Origin: Rutidosis leptorrhynchoides
Lineage: Eukaryota; Streptophyta; Magnoliopsida; Asterales; Asteraceae
Reading direction: 5' to 3'
DNA: 64,000 nucleotides
Assembly: GCF_046630445.1 (NCBI RefSeq)
Contig: NC_092342.1
Coordinates: forward strand, 86,524,001 to 86,588,000
The notes under the pieces were generated by a model. That model saw only the letters and a program-made list of their open reading frames with translations, searched no databases and was not told the DNA's origin. Position 1 is the stretch's first letter. Each line of letters starts with the position of its first letter. Positions 38,947 through 51,652 of this stretch are shown one piece after another. A program made the translations under genes and the position numbers.

Positions 38947-40994
38947 TGTAACAACCCAAACCGTAACCGACCAAACACGACGAAATTGCAAACAAAAAAA
39001 AAATTTTCTGGTGCAGGCCAGCTGCGCGGCGCGCCAGGTGGCCGCGCGGCGCGCCAAATTGCCTGGACAGCCCGCTGTCCCCGAAAGTCTATTTAACGAA
39101 AATGTTTGACTAGTTCCCGACATTTTCAGCCAAAACGCTTTTAACCATACTTTCATATATGTAAAACTAGCGCATAACTAAGGTTTGAGCGAGTTTTACA
39201 AAGTGGGGCCCACACGTGCCCAAAACGCCACTAAGTTTAAAATACAATGTTTAATACAAATTAGAGTTTCGACCACAAAAGTTTAATTGCCAAACGACAC
39301 AACGAGCATGGTGTTTGGGGTTTAACTACCCAAGTCTCGGTCAAACTCCAAGCCAAAGCCAAAAGCGCTTCTTAATCATCGAAGCGGGAAACTCAATCCA
39401 AGGTAATGCCCTTACCCTTATCCACACACGAACCTATAAAAAGGTAAACAACGAGAGAGTAAGCAAAGCTTAGTGAGCAAAATAATTATACATATACATA
39501 TATAATCTACTTACTCGCATCACTTACACAACATCATATTCGAGTTTAACAATTCATCAAGCATGCTTCAATACTAAGCATATACCAATAACCGCAATAC
39601 CACAATAGCTAGTAATACAATAGCATATATTTCATGATTAAATACTTTCAATACATAAATCACATAACCTTGGTTAACCAATTCGAACAAGGGAAACGGT
39701 GCTTAAGAGCCCGTTGGAGTTCATAACATCCGTTAGTGCTACTTAACCAACGCGTAGTCACTAATCCCCCGGGTGATGTCTTAAACAACGCGACTCACTC
39801 ACCCTTTCCAATGTGGCGTCTTAAACAACGCGACGATTCCACATGCCATTCAATACGATGGGTGGTGTCTTAAACAACGCGACATCCACCCCAATACATT
39901 GTGGTGTCTTAAACAACGCGACATCCACTTCGATACCATGTGGTGTCTTAAACAACGCGACAATGCCACATTCATGCAACACAAATAAATACATTATATA
40001 CACATACGCATAATTATTCCACTCACCTTATGCCGTCGGTGATTACTAAACCAAGCTTGAATTCCGAGGTAGCGTACCTATTTCACAAGCATATAATCAA
40101 TCAATCGACTTGGCCTAAACTCATAACACACATCATCCTAGGTCATCTTGACCCATTTTGACACTTAACCCTAATTTGGGTCATTCTTACCAAAAACCCT
40201 AACTCTTGGCATTCAAGGCCTTCATACACTTTAAATCACTAGATTTTAACACAAAACACTAACGTTAACCAATCTTGGTCCATTTTGACCCGTTTGACTC
40301 AATAAAAGTCAATACACTCATTTTGGGTCATTTATACCCAAATCACACCCATTTACACATCCCTAAGGTGTTCTAGCAAGTTATTAACCAATTAGGGTTT
40401 CATAACAACAATTAATACCTTTAAAACCCTAGCTTACACATAATTGAGTCTACATGACCCAATTTACCCAAGAACACCCAATTTACCTACAAATGGGCCT
40501 TAGTGTTCATCTTCAACACAAACCCTAACCCATACACGAAAACAAAACAAGAATTGAAAGTTAAGGCATACCACAACTATCAAAATGTAGCAATTGACGA
40601 GATGAACAACTTTAGAACTTGGGCTTTAGCAAGAAACCCTCTTCTTCCTCTTCAAAGTGAGCTTTCCCTCACTAAAACTCACTCTCTCACTAAAATAATT
40701 TGGGAGGTGATTAGGTTGGTGAACAAGGGAGTAAATGAGCTCCCAAACTACTGAACCAAGCATTAAACTCGGCCTTGATGTGAATTTACCAAAATACCCC
40801 CAAAATATCTAATTTAAAAAGAGAAAGGAAACTGTCACAGACAGTTGGCGCGGCGCGCCACAAGGCCGCGCGGCGCGCAACCCTGCCAGTTCAGCTCCTT
40901 TTGTATTTTAAATACACGCAACAGAACCCCGTTTCAAGTACCGTACATTACACTTATATACACATATGTACACTATAAATAATCGGGTCTTACA
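38947..40994 (-). repeat. Element D 3' LTR (2048 bp)
   Basis: TGTAACAACCC...GGGTCTTACA on the plus strand. It contains pairs of GCGCGGCGCGCC near both ends (39024-39055 and 40848-40878), the five-hairpin array (39771-39971) and repeated GGTCATTTTGACCC-like words at 40140-40340. Confidence 0.93.
39771..39971. repeat. Array of five hairpin units with invariant core, element D 3' LTR
   Basis: The core GTCTTAAACAACGCGAC occurs at 39778, 39818, 39867, 39906 and 39945. Each core is enclosed by complementary arms that differ from unit to unit: GGGTGA/TCACCC, ATGTGG/CCACAT, GGGTGG/CCACCC, GTGG/CCAC, ATGTGG/CCACAT. The inner base pair beside the core also covaries (T-A or C-G) in most units. The arms change together while the core does not, which suggests a conserved stem-loop in DNA or in the LTR transcript. 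Confidence 0.85.
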
Positions 40995-41006
40995 ACTCTT
41001 CCCCAC

Positions 41007-44000
41007 TTATTCGGATTGCGACCTCGCAATCCATGCCGCATGACAAGCGGGAAGATAAACCAACACAAACTCTTCAGGTTCCCAAGTAAACTCGGAACCC
41101 TTATTCCGCCGCCATTGAACTTTAAAAGTCCTAACCTCCTTATGCCTCAACCTCTTGACCTTTTCATCAAGTATTGCAATTGGCTCTTCAACATACTCCA
41201 ACTTATTGTTTAGCTCAATTTCATCTAAAGGCATCCATGAAGAATCATCCGCAAGGCACTTACGGAGGTGAGAAACATGAAACGTGTTATGGATCCCCGC
41301 AAGCTCTTCGGGCAATTCCAATCGATATGCAACTTCACCAACACGAGCTAAGACTTTAAACGGTCCAATAAACCGAGGACCTAACTTTCCCCGTTTTCGA
41401 AATCGAATAATACCCTTCCATGGCGAAACCTTAAGCATAACCATGTCGCCCTCTTGGAATTCGATCGTTCGTCTACGTTTATCGGCATACGACTTTTGCC
41501 TATCTTGAGCCTTTTTCAAATGCTCCCGGATAATATCAATCTTGTTATTCGTCTCTAAAACCAAATCGGTACCTCCGATTTCTCTTTGACCCACTTCTCC
41601 CCAACAAATGGGAGTTCGACACCTTCGGCCATAAAGCATCTCGTAAGGTGGCATCCCGATACTAGTATGAAAACTATTATTGTACGAAAATTCCACCAAA
41701 GGTAGATGCTCATCCCAACTACCACCGAAATCGATAATGCACGCCCGTAACATATCTTCCAAAGTTTGGTTCGTACGTTCGGTTTGACCGTCCGTTTGAG
41801 GATGATACGCCGTGCTCAACTTTAATTGTGTACCCATATCTTCGTGAAACTTTTCCCAAAATCGAGATGTAAAACGGGTATCTCGATCCGAAATAATAGA
41901 TATAGGAACGCCATGTCGCGAGACCACTTCCTTGATAAACAACTTAGCCAAGGCCTCCGACGATATTGCTTCTTTAATAGGAAGAAACAAAGCGCTTTTC
42001 GTCAACCGGTCCACGATCACCCAAATCGAATCATATTGAGTTCTCGCCGTCTTAGGTAATTTAGTGATGAAATCCATGGTAATGTGCTCCCATTTCCATT
42101 TCGGGATCTCTAACGGTTGCAACTTACCATACGGCTTTTGATGTTCGGCTTTAACTTGCAAACAAGTAACACATCGTTCAACGTATTTTACAACATCGCG
42201 TTTCATGCCCGGCCACCAATAATCTTTCTTCAAGTCATGATACATTTTCGTCGCGCCCGGATGAATGGAATATTTCGACTTATGTGCTTCATCGAGTAGC
42301 ACCCGTCGGTAATCACCCGTCTTAGGCACCCACACCCTTCCTTGAAAGGACAACAAACCCCGCGGACCCATAGTAATAAACTCCGATTGGCCCACAATTC
42401 GTTCCGTGTGCTTATCGTGAACATAAGCCTCTATTTGGTCTTCAACCATCTTTTCAAGAAAGTCGTTAGTGATAATCAAACGTAACGATGTTATACGTAT
42501 CGCCGGATGTTGAGTCTTTCGACTTAACGCATCCGCGACCACATTCGCCTTACCCGGATGGTAAAGTATCTCACAATCATAATCTTTCACCACATCCATC
42601 CATCTACGTTGACGATAATTCAAATCCCTTTGAGTAAAAAGGTGTTTCAAATTCTTATGATCCGAATATATCGTACACTTGACACCATACAAGTAGTGGC
42701 GCCAAATTTTCAACGCATGCACAACCGCCGCCATTTCAAGATCATGAGTCGGGTACCTCGTTTCGTGTTCCTTTAATTGTCGAGAGGCATAAGCAATGAC
42801 TTTACCCCTTTGCATAAGAACGCACCCGAGCCCATTTAAGGAAGCATCACAATAAACCACCATGTCCTCGACGCCTTCCGGTAACACTAACACCGGAGCT
42901 TGACACAACTTCTCTTTCAATAATTGAAAAGCAATTTCTTGCTCGTTTTCCCAATTGAACTTAGCACTTTTCCTCGTCAACTTTGTTAATGGAGAGGCGA
43001 TCTTAGAAAAGTCTTGGATAAACCGACGATAATAACCGGCCAATCCGAGAAAACTTCGGATCTCCGTGGGCGTAGTCGGTCGTCCCCAACTCTTCACCGT
43101 CTCAATCTTCCCCGGATCCACTTGGATACCGCTTTCGTTCACAATGTGACCAAGGAATTGAACCTCCCTTAGCCAAAATTCACATTTAGAGAACTTTGCA
43201 TACAACTTCTCTTTTCTTAGCGTCTTCAAAACTTCACGTAAGTGACGTTCATGTTCGTGCATACTTTTCGAGTAGACTAGTATGTCGTCAATGAATACAA
43301 TAACCGACTTGTCCAACATAGGTTGGCACACCCGGTTCATTAGATCCATGAATGCCGCCGGTGCATTCGTAAGACCGAAGGGCATAACTACAAATTCATA
43401 ATGCCCGTAACGCGTTCGGAAAGCCGTTTTCTCAATATCTTCCTCACGGACCCGCATTTGGTGATAGCCGGACCGTAGGTCGATCTTAGAGAAATACGTT
43501 GCGCCTTGAAGTTGATCAAACAAATCGTCGATCCTAGGTAGTGGATAACGATTCTTGATCGTCACTTTATTCAACTCACGGTAATCAATGCACATACGCA
43601 TACTACCGTCTTTCTTCTTCACAAATAAGACCGGAGCGCCCCATGGCGAAGCACTCGGTCGGATAAAACCCTTCTCGAGCAATTCTTGAATTTGATTCAA
43701 TAACTCTTGCATTTCCGTTGGTGCTAAACGATAAGGAGTTTTAGCAATGGGGGTAGCCCCCGGAACCAACTCGATGCGAAATTCGACTTGTCTTTCCGCC
43801 GGGACACCCGGTAACTCATCCGGAAAGACATCTTCAAACTCATTAACTACCGGAATTTCACGAATAGGTGGCGGCTCATTACGAGTGTCGACAACATGAG
43901 CAAGGAAAGCCATACCACCGGTAATAACGTGACGTCGTGCCCGAGCAAAAGTGCATATCGGCACCGATCTCCTTCGTTTGTCACCATGAATAATCATCTC

Positions 44001-45434
44001 TCCCCCACTTGGGGTCTTTACACGAATAAACTTGTCGTGGCATGCAATATCGGCTCTATAACGATCGAGCCAATCCATACCAACGACAACATCAAAATCA
44101 CCCAAAGTCATCGGAATAAGATCAATTTCGAAACTTTCGGCGCCAAACACAACATTGCAATTTTTACACACATCAACCACTAGCGCCGTCTTGCCATCCG
44201 CTATTTCAACTTCTACCGGACGACTCAACTTTACTAGCGGTTTATTTAACTTAGGCACAAATCTTGGAGATACGAAAGACAAATTAGCACCACTATCAAA
44301 AAGTATTCGAGCCGGATTAGAATTAACCATGAAAGTACCTGAAACGACTTCATTGGATTGTTTAGCTTCTTCATTAGACATCAAGTAGTTACGACCCCTA
44401 GCCGTACCCGCTGCCTTCTCTATCCGCTTAGCATTATCATTACGCAACTCGGGACACTCGGGCCGTTTGTGCCCTTCTTTACCGCAATTGAAACAAGTAA
44501 ACTTGGGTGTAGTAGAGGGATTGGTGCAATCACGGGCCATATGTCCCTTTCGCCCACAATTATGGCAAGTATAACGAAACTCTCCCGGCGCACTCTTCTT
44601 GACACTTCCGACACTCTCGGTTGCACCCTTCTTTGAAAAGTTTGACTTCTTGCTTGAAAAATTTGAGTGACTCGAACCCTCATACTTTCTCTTCCTCAAC
44701 ACAATCGCTTCAAACCCTTTCGCCATATTAAACAACTCATCGAAGCTCTTCACCACATTTACGCTAATCTTTTCTTGATAACTGTCATTCAAGGTTCGAT
44801 AGAAATCCTCTTTCAACATTTTATCATTCCCGACATACTCCGGGCAAAATTGCGTTTTGGACAAGAACACGGATTTGAGAGTGTTCAAGTCCATCGACCC
44901 TTGCCTTAAGGTGCGTAACTCGTCCTTAAGCCTGGTAAGATCGGCCGAAGTTCGGTACTCATCGAAGAACTCCGCTTTAAATTCATCCCAAGTGAAGTCC
45001 ATACATTGTTCTTCACTATAAAGTTGGATCTTAGCATCCCACCACAATTTCGCGTCACCCCTTAACATGCTACAACCATACCTAGTCTTCTTGTCGGGTG
45101 GACACTCACAAGTACGGAAGGCCCCCTCCATATCGGAGATGAATCGGGCACTCTTGAGTGGGTCCCGATCGCCCTCAAAAGTAGGAGGTTGAGCATCCCT
45201 AAAGTTCTTGAAGAAAAAGTCACGCCTTCCCCCATTTTCTTCTTGAAGAGCAATCTTAATTTGCTCCTTTACCAAAGTGACGACTTGTTCGTCAATCGTC
45301 TCGAGAAACATCTTCTTAACATCTTCGCGAAACTCCGCCTTTTGGCGTTGAAAGATGGCCTCAACCTTGGCCGTGAACTCGGGGTCCTCGCTCGTGCCCC
45401 CAATATCGGTGTCGTGTCCGTTTCTCATCTTCAT
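41007..45434 (-). CDS. Element D gag-pol polyprotein (1475 aa)
   Basis: Single open frame. GAG is at about 75-245 ([35 protein letters not shown]). Two CCHC knuckles lie at 290-303 and 314-327. The aspartic protease has DSG at 380-382. RT spans about 565-760, with YxDD-type FIDD at 714-717. RNase H starts at YCDAS (861-865). Integrase has the HHCC finger H1051/H1058/C1088/C1091 and the catalytic D1121, D1183 and E1219. [14 protein letters not shown] module and a chromodomain-like end ([20 protein letters not shown]) follow. This is the full protein set of a plant Tekay-like chromovirus; the chromodomain-like end is thought to guide integration to heterochromatin. The frame looks whole, with no break seen. 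It starts 374 bases after the 5' LTR edge. Confidence 0.93.
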   Translation of the reverse strand: MKMRNGHDTDIGGTSEDPEFTAKVEAIFQRQKAEFREDVKKMFLETIDEQVVTLVKEQIKIALQEENGGRRDFFFKNFRDAQPPTFEGDRDPLKSARFISDMEGAFRTCECPPDKKTRYGCSMLRGDAKLWWDAKIQLYSEEQCMDFTWDEFKAEFFDEYRTSADLTRLKDELRTLRQGSMDLNTLKSVFLSKTQFCPEYVGNDKMLKEDFYRTLNDSYQEKISVNVVKSFDELFNMAKGFEAIVLRKRKYEGSSHSNFSSKKSNFSKKGATESVGSVKKSAPGEFRYTCHNCGRKGHMARDCTNPSTTPKFTCFNCGKEGHKRPECPELRNDNAKRIEKAAGTARGRNYLMSNEEAKQSNEVVSGTFMVNSNPARILFDSGANLSFVSPRFVPKLNKPLVKLSRPVEVEIADGKTALVVDVCKNCNVVFGAESFEIDLIPMTLGDFDVVVGMDWLDRYRADIACHDKFIRVKTPSGGEMIIHGDKRRRSVPICTFARARRHVITGGMAFLAHVVDTRNEPPPIREIPVVNEFEDVFPDELPGVPAERQVEFRIELVPGATPIAKTPYRLAPTEMQELLNQIQELLEKGFIRPSASPWGAPVLFVKKKDGSMRMCIDYRELNKVTIKNRYPLPRIDDLFDQLQGATYFSKIDLRSGYHQMRVREEDIEKTAFRTRYGHYEFVVMPFGLTNAPAAFMDLMNRVCQPMLDKSVIVFIDDILVYSKSMHEHERHLREVLKTLRKEKLYAKFSKCEFWLREVQFLGHIVNESGIQVDPGKIETVKSWGRPTTPTEIRSFLGLAGYYRRFIQDFSKIASPLTKLTRKSAKFNWENEQEIAFQLLKEKLCQAPVLVLPEGVEDMVVYCDASLNGLGCVLMQRGKVIAYASRQLKEHETRYPTHDLEMAAVVHALKIWRHYLYGVKCTIYSDHKNLKHLFTQRDLNYRQRRWMDVVKDYDCEILYHPGKANVVADALSRKTQHPAIRITSLRLIITNDFLEKMVEDQIEAYVHDKHTERIVGQSEFITMGPRGLLSFQGRVWVPKTGDYRRVLLDEAHKSKYSIHPGATKMYHDLKKDYWWPGMKRDVVKYVERCVTCLQVKAEHQKPYGKLQPLEIPKWKWEHITMDFITKLPKTARTQYDSIWVIVDRLTKSALFLPIKEAISSEALAKLFIKEVVSRHGVPISIISDRDTRFTSRFWEKFHEDMGTQLKLSTAYHPQTDGQTERTNQTLEDMLRACIIDFGGSWDEHLPLVEFSYNNSFHTSIGMPPYEMLYGRRCRTPICWGEVGQREIGGTDLVLETNNKIDIIREHLKKAQDRQKSYADKRRRTIEFQEGDMVMLKVSPWKGIIRFRKRGKLGPRFIGPFKVLARVGEVAYRLELPEELAGIHNTFHVSHLRKCLADDSSWMPLDEIELNNKLEYVEEPIAILDEKVKRLRHKEVRTFKVQWRRNKGSEFTWEPEEFVLVYLPACHAAWIARSQSE

Positions 45435-45793
45435 TCTATAAAACGGAAAAGATTAAACAACGAAACTAAAGACATGACACATATATACCTATACACCATA
45501 CCACTCCATCTCGCTCGACAATCGTCGTACATCGCTTGTTTGACACGATTTGCACCCGTAGTAAGGGTAGCTAATCATTACTACGCGAGCTCGTCGCGTT
45601 AACTCGCTAGTACAACGTTCATTTCGCTCGATGATTGCTATACAACACAAACAATAACGCATGATTAGTTCATATAAACCTATGTACTAACCAAGACCCG
45701 GTCCGACCCAAAGTCCTACAAGTCCCGCACAATACGCACACAAAAGTCTAAGTCTAGGCGCCTATCTCAAGTCACCTAAATCCCTTAGACCAT

Positions 45794-45805
45794 GCTCTGA
45801 TACCA
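45794..45805 (-). promoter_or_regulatory. Element D primer-binding site (initiator Met tRNA)
   Basis: TGGTATCAGAGC on the minus strand, two bases inside the 5' LTR edge (45808). Confidence 0.9.
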
Positions 45806-45807
45806 CT

Positions 45808-47856
45808 TGTAACAACCCAAACCGTAACCGACCAAACACGACGAAATTGCAAACAAAAAAAAAAATTTTCTGGTGCAGGCCAGCTGCGCGGCGCGCCAGG
45901 TGGCCGCGCGGCGCGCCAAATTGCCTGGACAGCCCGCTGTCCCCGAAAGTCTATTTAACGAAAATGTTTGACTAGTTCCCGACATTTTCAGCCAAAACGC
46001 TTTTAACCATACTTTCATATATGTAAAACTAGCACATAACTAAGGTTTGAGCGAGTTTTACAAAGTGGGGCCCACACGTGCCCAAAACGCCACTAAGTTT
46101 AAAATACAATGTTTAATACAAATTAGAGTTTCGACCACAAAAGTTTAATTGCCAAACGACACAACGAGCATGGTGTTTGGGGTTTAACTACCCAAGTCTC
46201 GGTCAAACTCCAAGCCAAAGCCAAAAGCGCTTCTTAATCATCGAAGCGGGAAACTCAATCCAAGGTAATGCCCTTACCCTTATCCACACACGAACCTATA
46301 AAAAGGTAAACAACGAGAGAGTAAGCAAAGCTTAGTGAGCAAAATAATTATACATATACATATATAATCTACTTACTCGCATCACTTACACAACATCATA
46401 TTCGAGTTTAACAATTCATCAAGCATGCTTCAATACTAAGCATATACCAATAACCGCAATACCACAATAGCTAGTAATACAATAGCATATATTTCATGAT
46501 TAAATACTTTCAATACATAAATCACATAACCTTGGTTAACCAATTCGAACAAGGGAAACGGTGCTTAAGAGCCCGTTGGAGTTCATAACATCCGTTAGTG
46601 CTACTTAACCAACGCGTAGTCACTAATCCCCCGGGTGATGTCTTAAACAACGCGACTCACTCACCCTTTCCAATGTGGCGTCTTAAACAACGCGACGATT
46701 CCACATGCCATTCAATACGATGGGTGGTGTCTTAAACAACGCGACATCCACCCCAATACATTGTGGTGTCTTAAACAACGCGACATCCACTTCGATACCA
46801 TGTGGTGTCTTAAACAACGCGACAATGCCACATTCATGCAACACAAATAAATACATTATATACACATACGCATAATTATTCCACTCACCTTATGCCGTCG
46901 GTGATTACTAAACCAAGCTTGAATTCCGAGGTAGCGTACCTATTTCACAAGCATATAATCAATCAATCGACTTGGCCTAAACTCATAACACACATCATCC
47001 TAGGTCATCTTGACCCATTTTGACACTTAACCCTAATTTGGGTCATTCTTACCAAAAACCCTAACTCTTGGCATTCAAGGCCTTCATACACTTTAAATCA
47101 CTAGATTTTAACACAAAACACTAACGTTAACCAATCTTGGTCCATTTTGACCCGTTTGACTCAATAAAAGTCAATACACTCATTTTGGGTCATTTATACC
47201 CAAATCACACCCATTTACACATCCCTAAGGTGTTCTAGCAAGTTATTAACCAATTAGGGTTTCATAACAACAATTAATACCTTTAAAACCCTAGCTTACA
47301 CATAATTGAGTCTACATGACCCAATTTACCCAAGAACACCCAATTTACCTACAAATGGGCCTTAGTGTTCATCTTCAACACAAACCCTAACCCATACACG
47401 AAAACAAAACAAGAATTGAAAGTTAAGGCATACCACAACTATCAAAATGTAGCAATTGACGAGATGAACAACTTTAGAACTTGGGCTTTAGCAAGAAACC
47501 CTCTTCTTCCTCTTCAAAGTGAGCTTTCCCTCACTAAAACTCACTCTCTCACTAAAATAATTTGGGAGGTGATTAGGTTGGTGAACAAGGGAGTAAATGA
47601 GCTCCCAAACTACTGAACCAAGCATTAAACTCGGCCTTGATGTGAATTTACCAAAATACCCCCAAAATATCTAATTTAAAAAGAGAAAGGAAACTGTCAC
47701 AGACAGTTGGCGCGGCGCGCCACAAGGCCGCGCGGCGCGCAACCCTGCCAGTTCAGCTCCTTTTGTATTTTAAATACACGCAACAGAACCCCGTTTCAAG
47801 TACCGTACATTACACTTATATACACATATGTACACTATAAATAATCGGGTCTTACA
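45808..47856 (-). repeat. Element D 5' LTR (2049 bp)
   Basis: Almost identical to 38947-40994, including the hairpin array at 46633-46833 and both GCGCGGCGCGCC pairs. Followed by the CAAAT duplication. Confidence 0.93.
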
Positions 47857-47861
47857 CAAAT

Positions 47862-49374
47862 TTTGTGAAAATTTGGAAAATTTTCAACTAAATGAATTCA
47901 AAATCATGTTTACACATATTTATGAACGATAAAACTAGGTGTTAATACCGAAATTATTGTTACCTCAGAGAGAACATAAATTGAGAAACAACCCAAAACG
48001 CTTGAATTCATTTAAAATGGAATAGAGGAGAATAAAAAGGCAAAGAAAAGAATAAATAAAAGCTAAGTGTGGGAAGAATTTACTAATTTCTTTAAAACAC
48101 ATATCACATATTTGGTACAGATTATTGCAAGTACTTTTGCTTTGAACTAAACTAATCAATTTTACCCGATTTATTGTAATACCTTTGAAAGAATAGATGG
48201 ATCTACACGATGAATCAATTCCATCATTAAAAGGAAGTAAAGTCTTCCGAAAAAGACACGCGCTTCTTGATTTAGGTCAAGAAGTTGTCATCCAGACCAG
48301 CTGTAGGTTGACAAAAAATCTAGAAAAGTCATCTCGAAAATCAGCAGGAAATCCACGGACCTCAGCATCAAACAGGGTCGCCAAGTGATCAAATTTATCC
48401 TAACCATGAGAAGGATTTATCTCGTAAAATGGGGAGGGCGCCGTGCAAATTAGCTTAATAAGACTAATGAATCAGACCCCAGAAAGGATAATCTACTTAA
48501 AGATTAAAAATCAGCATTTAAGCCTGATATTACTCAATCCTTGAGATTGACTTTAAGGATTAAGAATTACAAACTCATGAAATTCAATGATATCTAAACT
48601 CGAGCTTGAACGAGAAAATATTTTGATCAAATTAAAACCGATTTGTTTTCTGAAAACTCATTTCAATGCGTTCATTACCATTGAACGTAAAATCCTAGGA
48701 ATTCACCTGGAATTCATTAGGTCACCTGAACCAAATCGGGTGTCAACCGTAAGAAAGGTGGTTGCATAGTATGGTCGAAGACAGGACCTTGTGCCAGACC
48801 TAAAAACTATAGGGTGATCTTTACTATTGCTCCTACAAAGGATAGTAATTGCATCCGACACGTTTTAGACCATGAACATCTGCATGTCATTAGACATTGC
48901 CTTAACAGTTGCTTGTTTAACGCTTTCCTTTACAACCGAACGGTAGTTTACCGAAAGGTAATATACGGAGCAAGTATACTGGACGTGTGATTTCCTAATA
49001 CAAGGTTAGCAAGTGGGTGACACAAAACCGCAAGTTTTGAGCTAAAATTTTAAAATCTGAAACCCACAAAACCCACAAAAATATTTTGCAAACACCGGTG
49101 AAGGGTTATTTCGGAAAACTTATCTAGAGAAAAAGCTAGAATAAATTTTCAAAAGATCAAATGTTTTCATAAAGATCCAATTTCCTTAAAGGATCTAAAT
49201 TTTTAATAGTCATGTGGGACTGTAAACCACATCGTTACTATCATTGTTTATACCGCCGTATCAAAATCAGTGATGTATAAAGTGTGAAAATAAAAAAGTG
49301 ATTCGAGTGAAGTGTGATTTAATTTCAAATTCTGTATTGCTTGAGGACAAGCAACGTTCAAGTGTGGGGATATT
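47862..49374 (+). other. Athila-like 3' non-coding region, second part
   Basis: Continues after element D up to the PPT (CAAGTGTGGGGATAT) just before the 3' LTR at 49375. No coding sequence that I recognise. There is no envelope-like gene in this part, although some Athila elements carry one. Confidence 0.65.
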
Positions 49375-51321
49375 TGATAATGCTAAAAAGGAACATATTA
49401 TTAGTATCAATATCCTTCCAATATGTAAAGCTTTTAGTTGCAATTGTTCTATTTTTATGTAATATTCGTTTAAATAAATAAGTGCGGAGACAAAAGAAGA
49501 AAACGACGATTTGAAGAAGCAAATGACCAAAGCTCAAATGTACAAGATATAATTCAAGTGGTTCAATTTATTGATGAGAAACGTCTCAAAATTACAAGAG
49601 TACGAGTCGCAAAACGCAAAGTACAAGATATTAAATTATACGAAAGGATGTTCGAAAAACCGGAACCGGGACCTGAGCCAACTATCAACGCGCGACGTAA
49701 CGGAGCTAAAATTACAAGTCAACTATGCACAAGAGTATAATATAATATTTAAATAATTATATAAATTATTTATACATTATATATTATATTAAATAACGTC
49801 GACAAAATAGCAAACAAAAAATATGTGAGCTGGATCTGACGGCCATGCGATCGCATGGGAAATAGGCATAAAACCCATGCGAGTGCATGAGCCCATGCGA
49901 GTGCATGAGATTTGCACTAAAATCTCATGCGATCGCATGAGTTACTGTAGCAGGCCACATCCTATAAATTCGCCAGTTTTCTGTGAGTTTTAGGACACCT
50001 TTTTCTCTCTATCACTCAACGATATACATATATATATATATATATATATAAAATTTATAACTTTAATTTTAATTTTAATTTAATAATAATAAGGGTATGT
50101 TAGCGAATGTTGTAAGGGTGTAAGTCGAAATTCTGTTCGTGTAACGCTACGCTATTATTAATCATTGTAAGTTATGTTCAACCTTTTTAAATTAATGTCT
50201 CGTAGCTAAGTTATTATTATGCTTATTTAAGCCGAAGTAATCATGATGTTGGGCTAAATATTAAAGACGGGGTAATTAGGCTTTGTACCATAATTGGGGT
50301 TTGGACAAAATAACGACACTTGTGGAAATTAGACTATGGGCTATTAATGGGCTTTATATTTGTTTAATTAAATGATAGTTTATTAATTTAATATAAAGAT
50401 TTACAATTGGACGTACCTATAAATAACCATATACACTCGATCGGACACGATGAGCGGGATATTTATAAGTACTAATAATCGTTCATTTAACCGGACACGG
50501 GAATGGATTAATAGTCTATGGACTTATTAAAACAGGGGTGAATTATACACAAGGAAAATTGGTGTAATTATAGTTTAAGTCTCCAATTAGTTGGAATATT
50601 TGACTTCGGATATAAGGATAATTTGACGAGGACACTCGCACTTTATATTTATGACTGATGGACTGTTATGGACAAAAACCAGATGGACATATCGAATAAT
50701 CCAGGACAAAAGACAATTAACCCATGGTAATAAACTAAAATCAACACGTCAAACATCATGATTACGGAAGTTTAAATAAGCATAATTCCTTTATTTCATA
50801 TTTAATTGCACTTTTAATTATCGCACTTTAATTTATTGTCATTTTAATTATCGTACTTTTTAATTATCGCAATTTTATTTATTGTCATTTTATTTATCGC
50901 ACTTTTATTTATCGCAATTTCATTATCGCTATTTATTTTACGCTTAAAATTAAGTTATTTTTATTTCTAATATTTTACATTAGGTTTTAACTGCGACTTA
51001 AGTTTTAAAATCGACAAACCGGTCATTAAACGGTAAAAACCCCCTTTTATAATAATAATACTACTTATATTTATATTTATATTTATACAAATATAGTTTT
51101 TAAAAATATAGCGTTAAACTTGGCTAGCTCCCTATGGAACGAACCGGACTTACTAAAAACTACACTACTGTACGGTTAGGTACACTGCCTATAAGTGTTG
51201 TAGCAAGGTTTAGGTATATCCACTCTATAAATAAATAAATAACTTGTGTAAAATTGTATCGTATTTAATAGTATTTTGTAGTAAAAATATAACTATTTCG
51301 TATACACCTCTACGCACATCA
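49375..51321 (+). repeat. 3' LTR of the Athila-like element (1947 bp)
   Basis: TGATAATGC...GCACATCA. It is preceded by a purine-rich tract and followed by the GCAGG target duplication. The palindrome cluster of the 5' LTR is present again, at 49844-49941. Confidence 0.9.
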
Positions 51322-51358
51322 GCAGGACATTGTATTTGGGCTATACGATCCTTACAAC

Positions 51359-51370
51359 TGGTATCAGAGC
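51359..51370 (+). promoter_or_regulatory. TRIM primer-binding site (initiator Met tRNA)
   Basis: TGGTATCAGAGC starts two bases after the 5' LTR end (CCTTACA, 51350-51356). It is the usual 3'-terminal complement of plant initiator methionine tRNA, where minus-strand DNA synthesis would start. Confidence 0.85.
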
Positions 51371-51652
51371 TAGGCTATAGGCCCGATGTGGTGGACGACG
51401 CAATGGGTGTACCCCGATCTCACGCAGCGGCGTGACGCATCCTCGGTTATATGCAGCATTATATGCAGCGATGAGTGGACCCAACTATCGTTCGAGGGGA
51501 CCCTAGAACGATGAGTTGATCCTAGAAAGCCTTGTATCGAAATCTCCCTGCCCTCCCACCAGGTTGAGAGTTCCTAGTTGGCGGCGGTAAAGGTTGGATT
51601 TGGACTATCATTGGAGGGGAGGCCCAAATGGACTTGGATTTGAGGGGAGGTT

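Larger units (their letters stand above)
38947..47856 (-). mobile_element. Element D: whole-looking Tekay-like Ty3 chromovirus, very young
   Basis: 8.9 kb element in the Athila 3' region, with a perfect CAAAT target duplication (38942-38946 and 47857-47861). The LTRs, 38947-40994 and 45808-47856 (2048 and 2049 bp), differ by eye only at one substitution and one base of an A-run. PBS at 45794-45805; PPT AGTGGGGAAGAG (complement of 40997-41008). A single uninterrupted 1475-codon gag-pol lies between them. All parts are present, so it looks whole. Its LTR family and gag differ from elements B/C. It is almost certainly the latest insertion in this window. Confidence 0.93.
11546..51321 (+). mobile_element. 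Athila-like Ty3/gypsy element, gag-protease only, carrying nested elements
   Basis: Begins TGATAATGC and ends GCACATCA, flanked by a perfect GCAGG target duplication (11541-11545 and 51322-51326). LTRs are 11546-13508 and 49375-51321. The PBS at 13515-13532 matches tRNA-Asp as in Athila. Gag and protease regions lie at 35355-38059. Downstream non-coding DNA with AGTGTGGGG words and a PPT (CAAGTGTGGGGATAT) precedes the 3' LTR. No reverse transcriptase, RNase H or integrase is visible anywhere in its own sequence, so it is a non-autonomous or internally deleted derivative. The coding part is broken. Nested inside are B/C (14779-35326) and D (38947-47856). LTR divergence is about 2-3% by eye. 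Confidence 0.87.

Noticed and set aside
39024-39055. GGCGCGCC words as cloning or vector sequence (rare-cutter site)
   Set aside because: They sit in both LTRs of a natural element in identical context, with no vector sequence nearby.
39771-39971. CRISPR-like array (identical 17-base repeats at 38-49 base spacing)
   Set aside because: It lies in a plant LTR, spacers are complementary arms rather than unique sequence, and the array is duplicated in the other LTR.
39821-40003. 60-codon minus frame with VALFKTP repeats (again at 46683-46865)
   Set aside because: Translation by-product of the hairpin array within a non-coding LTR.
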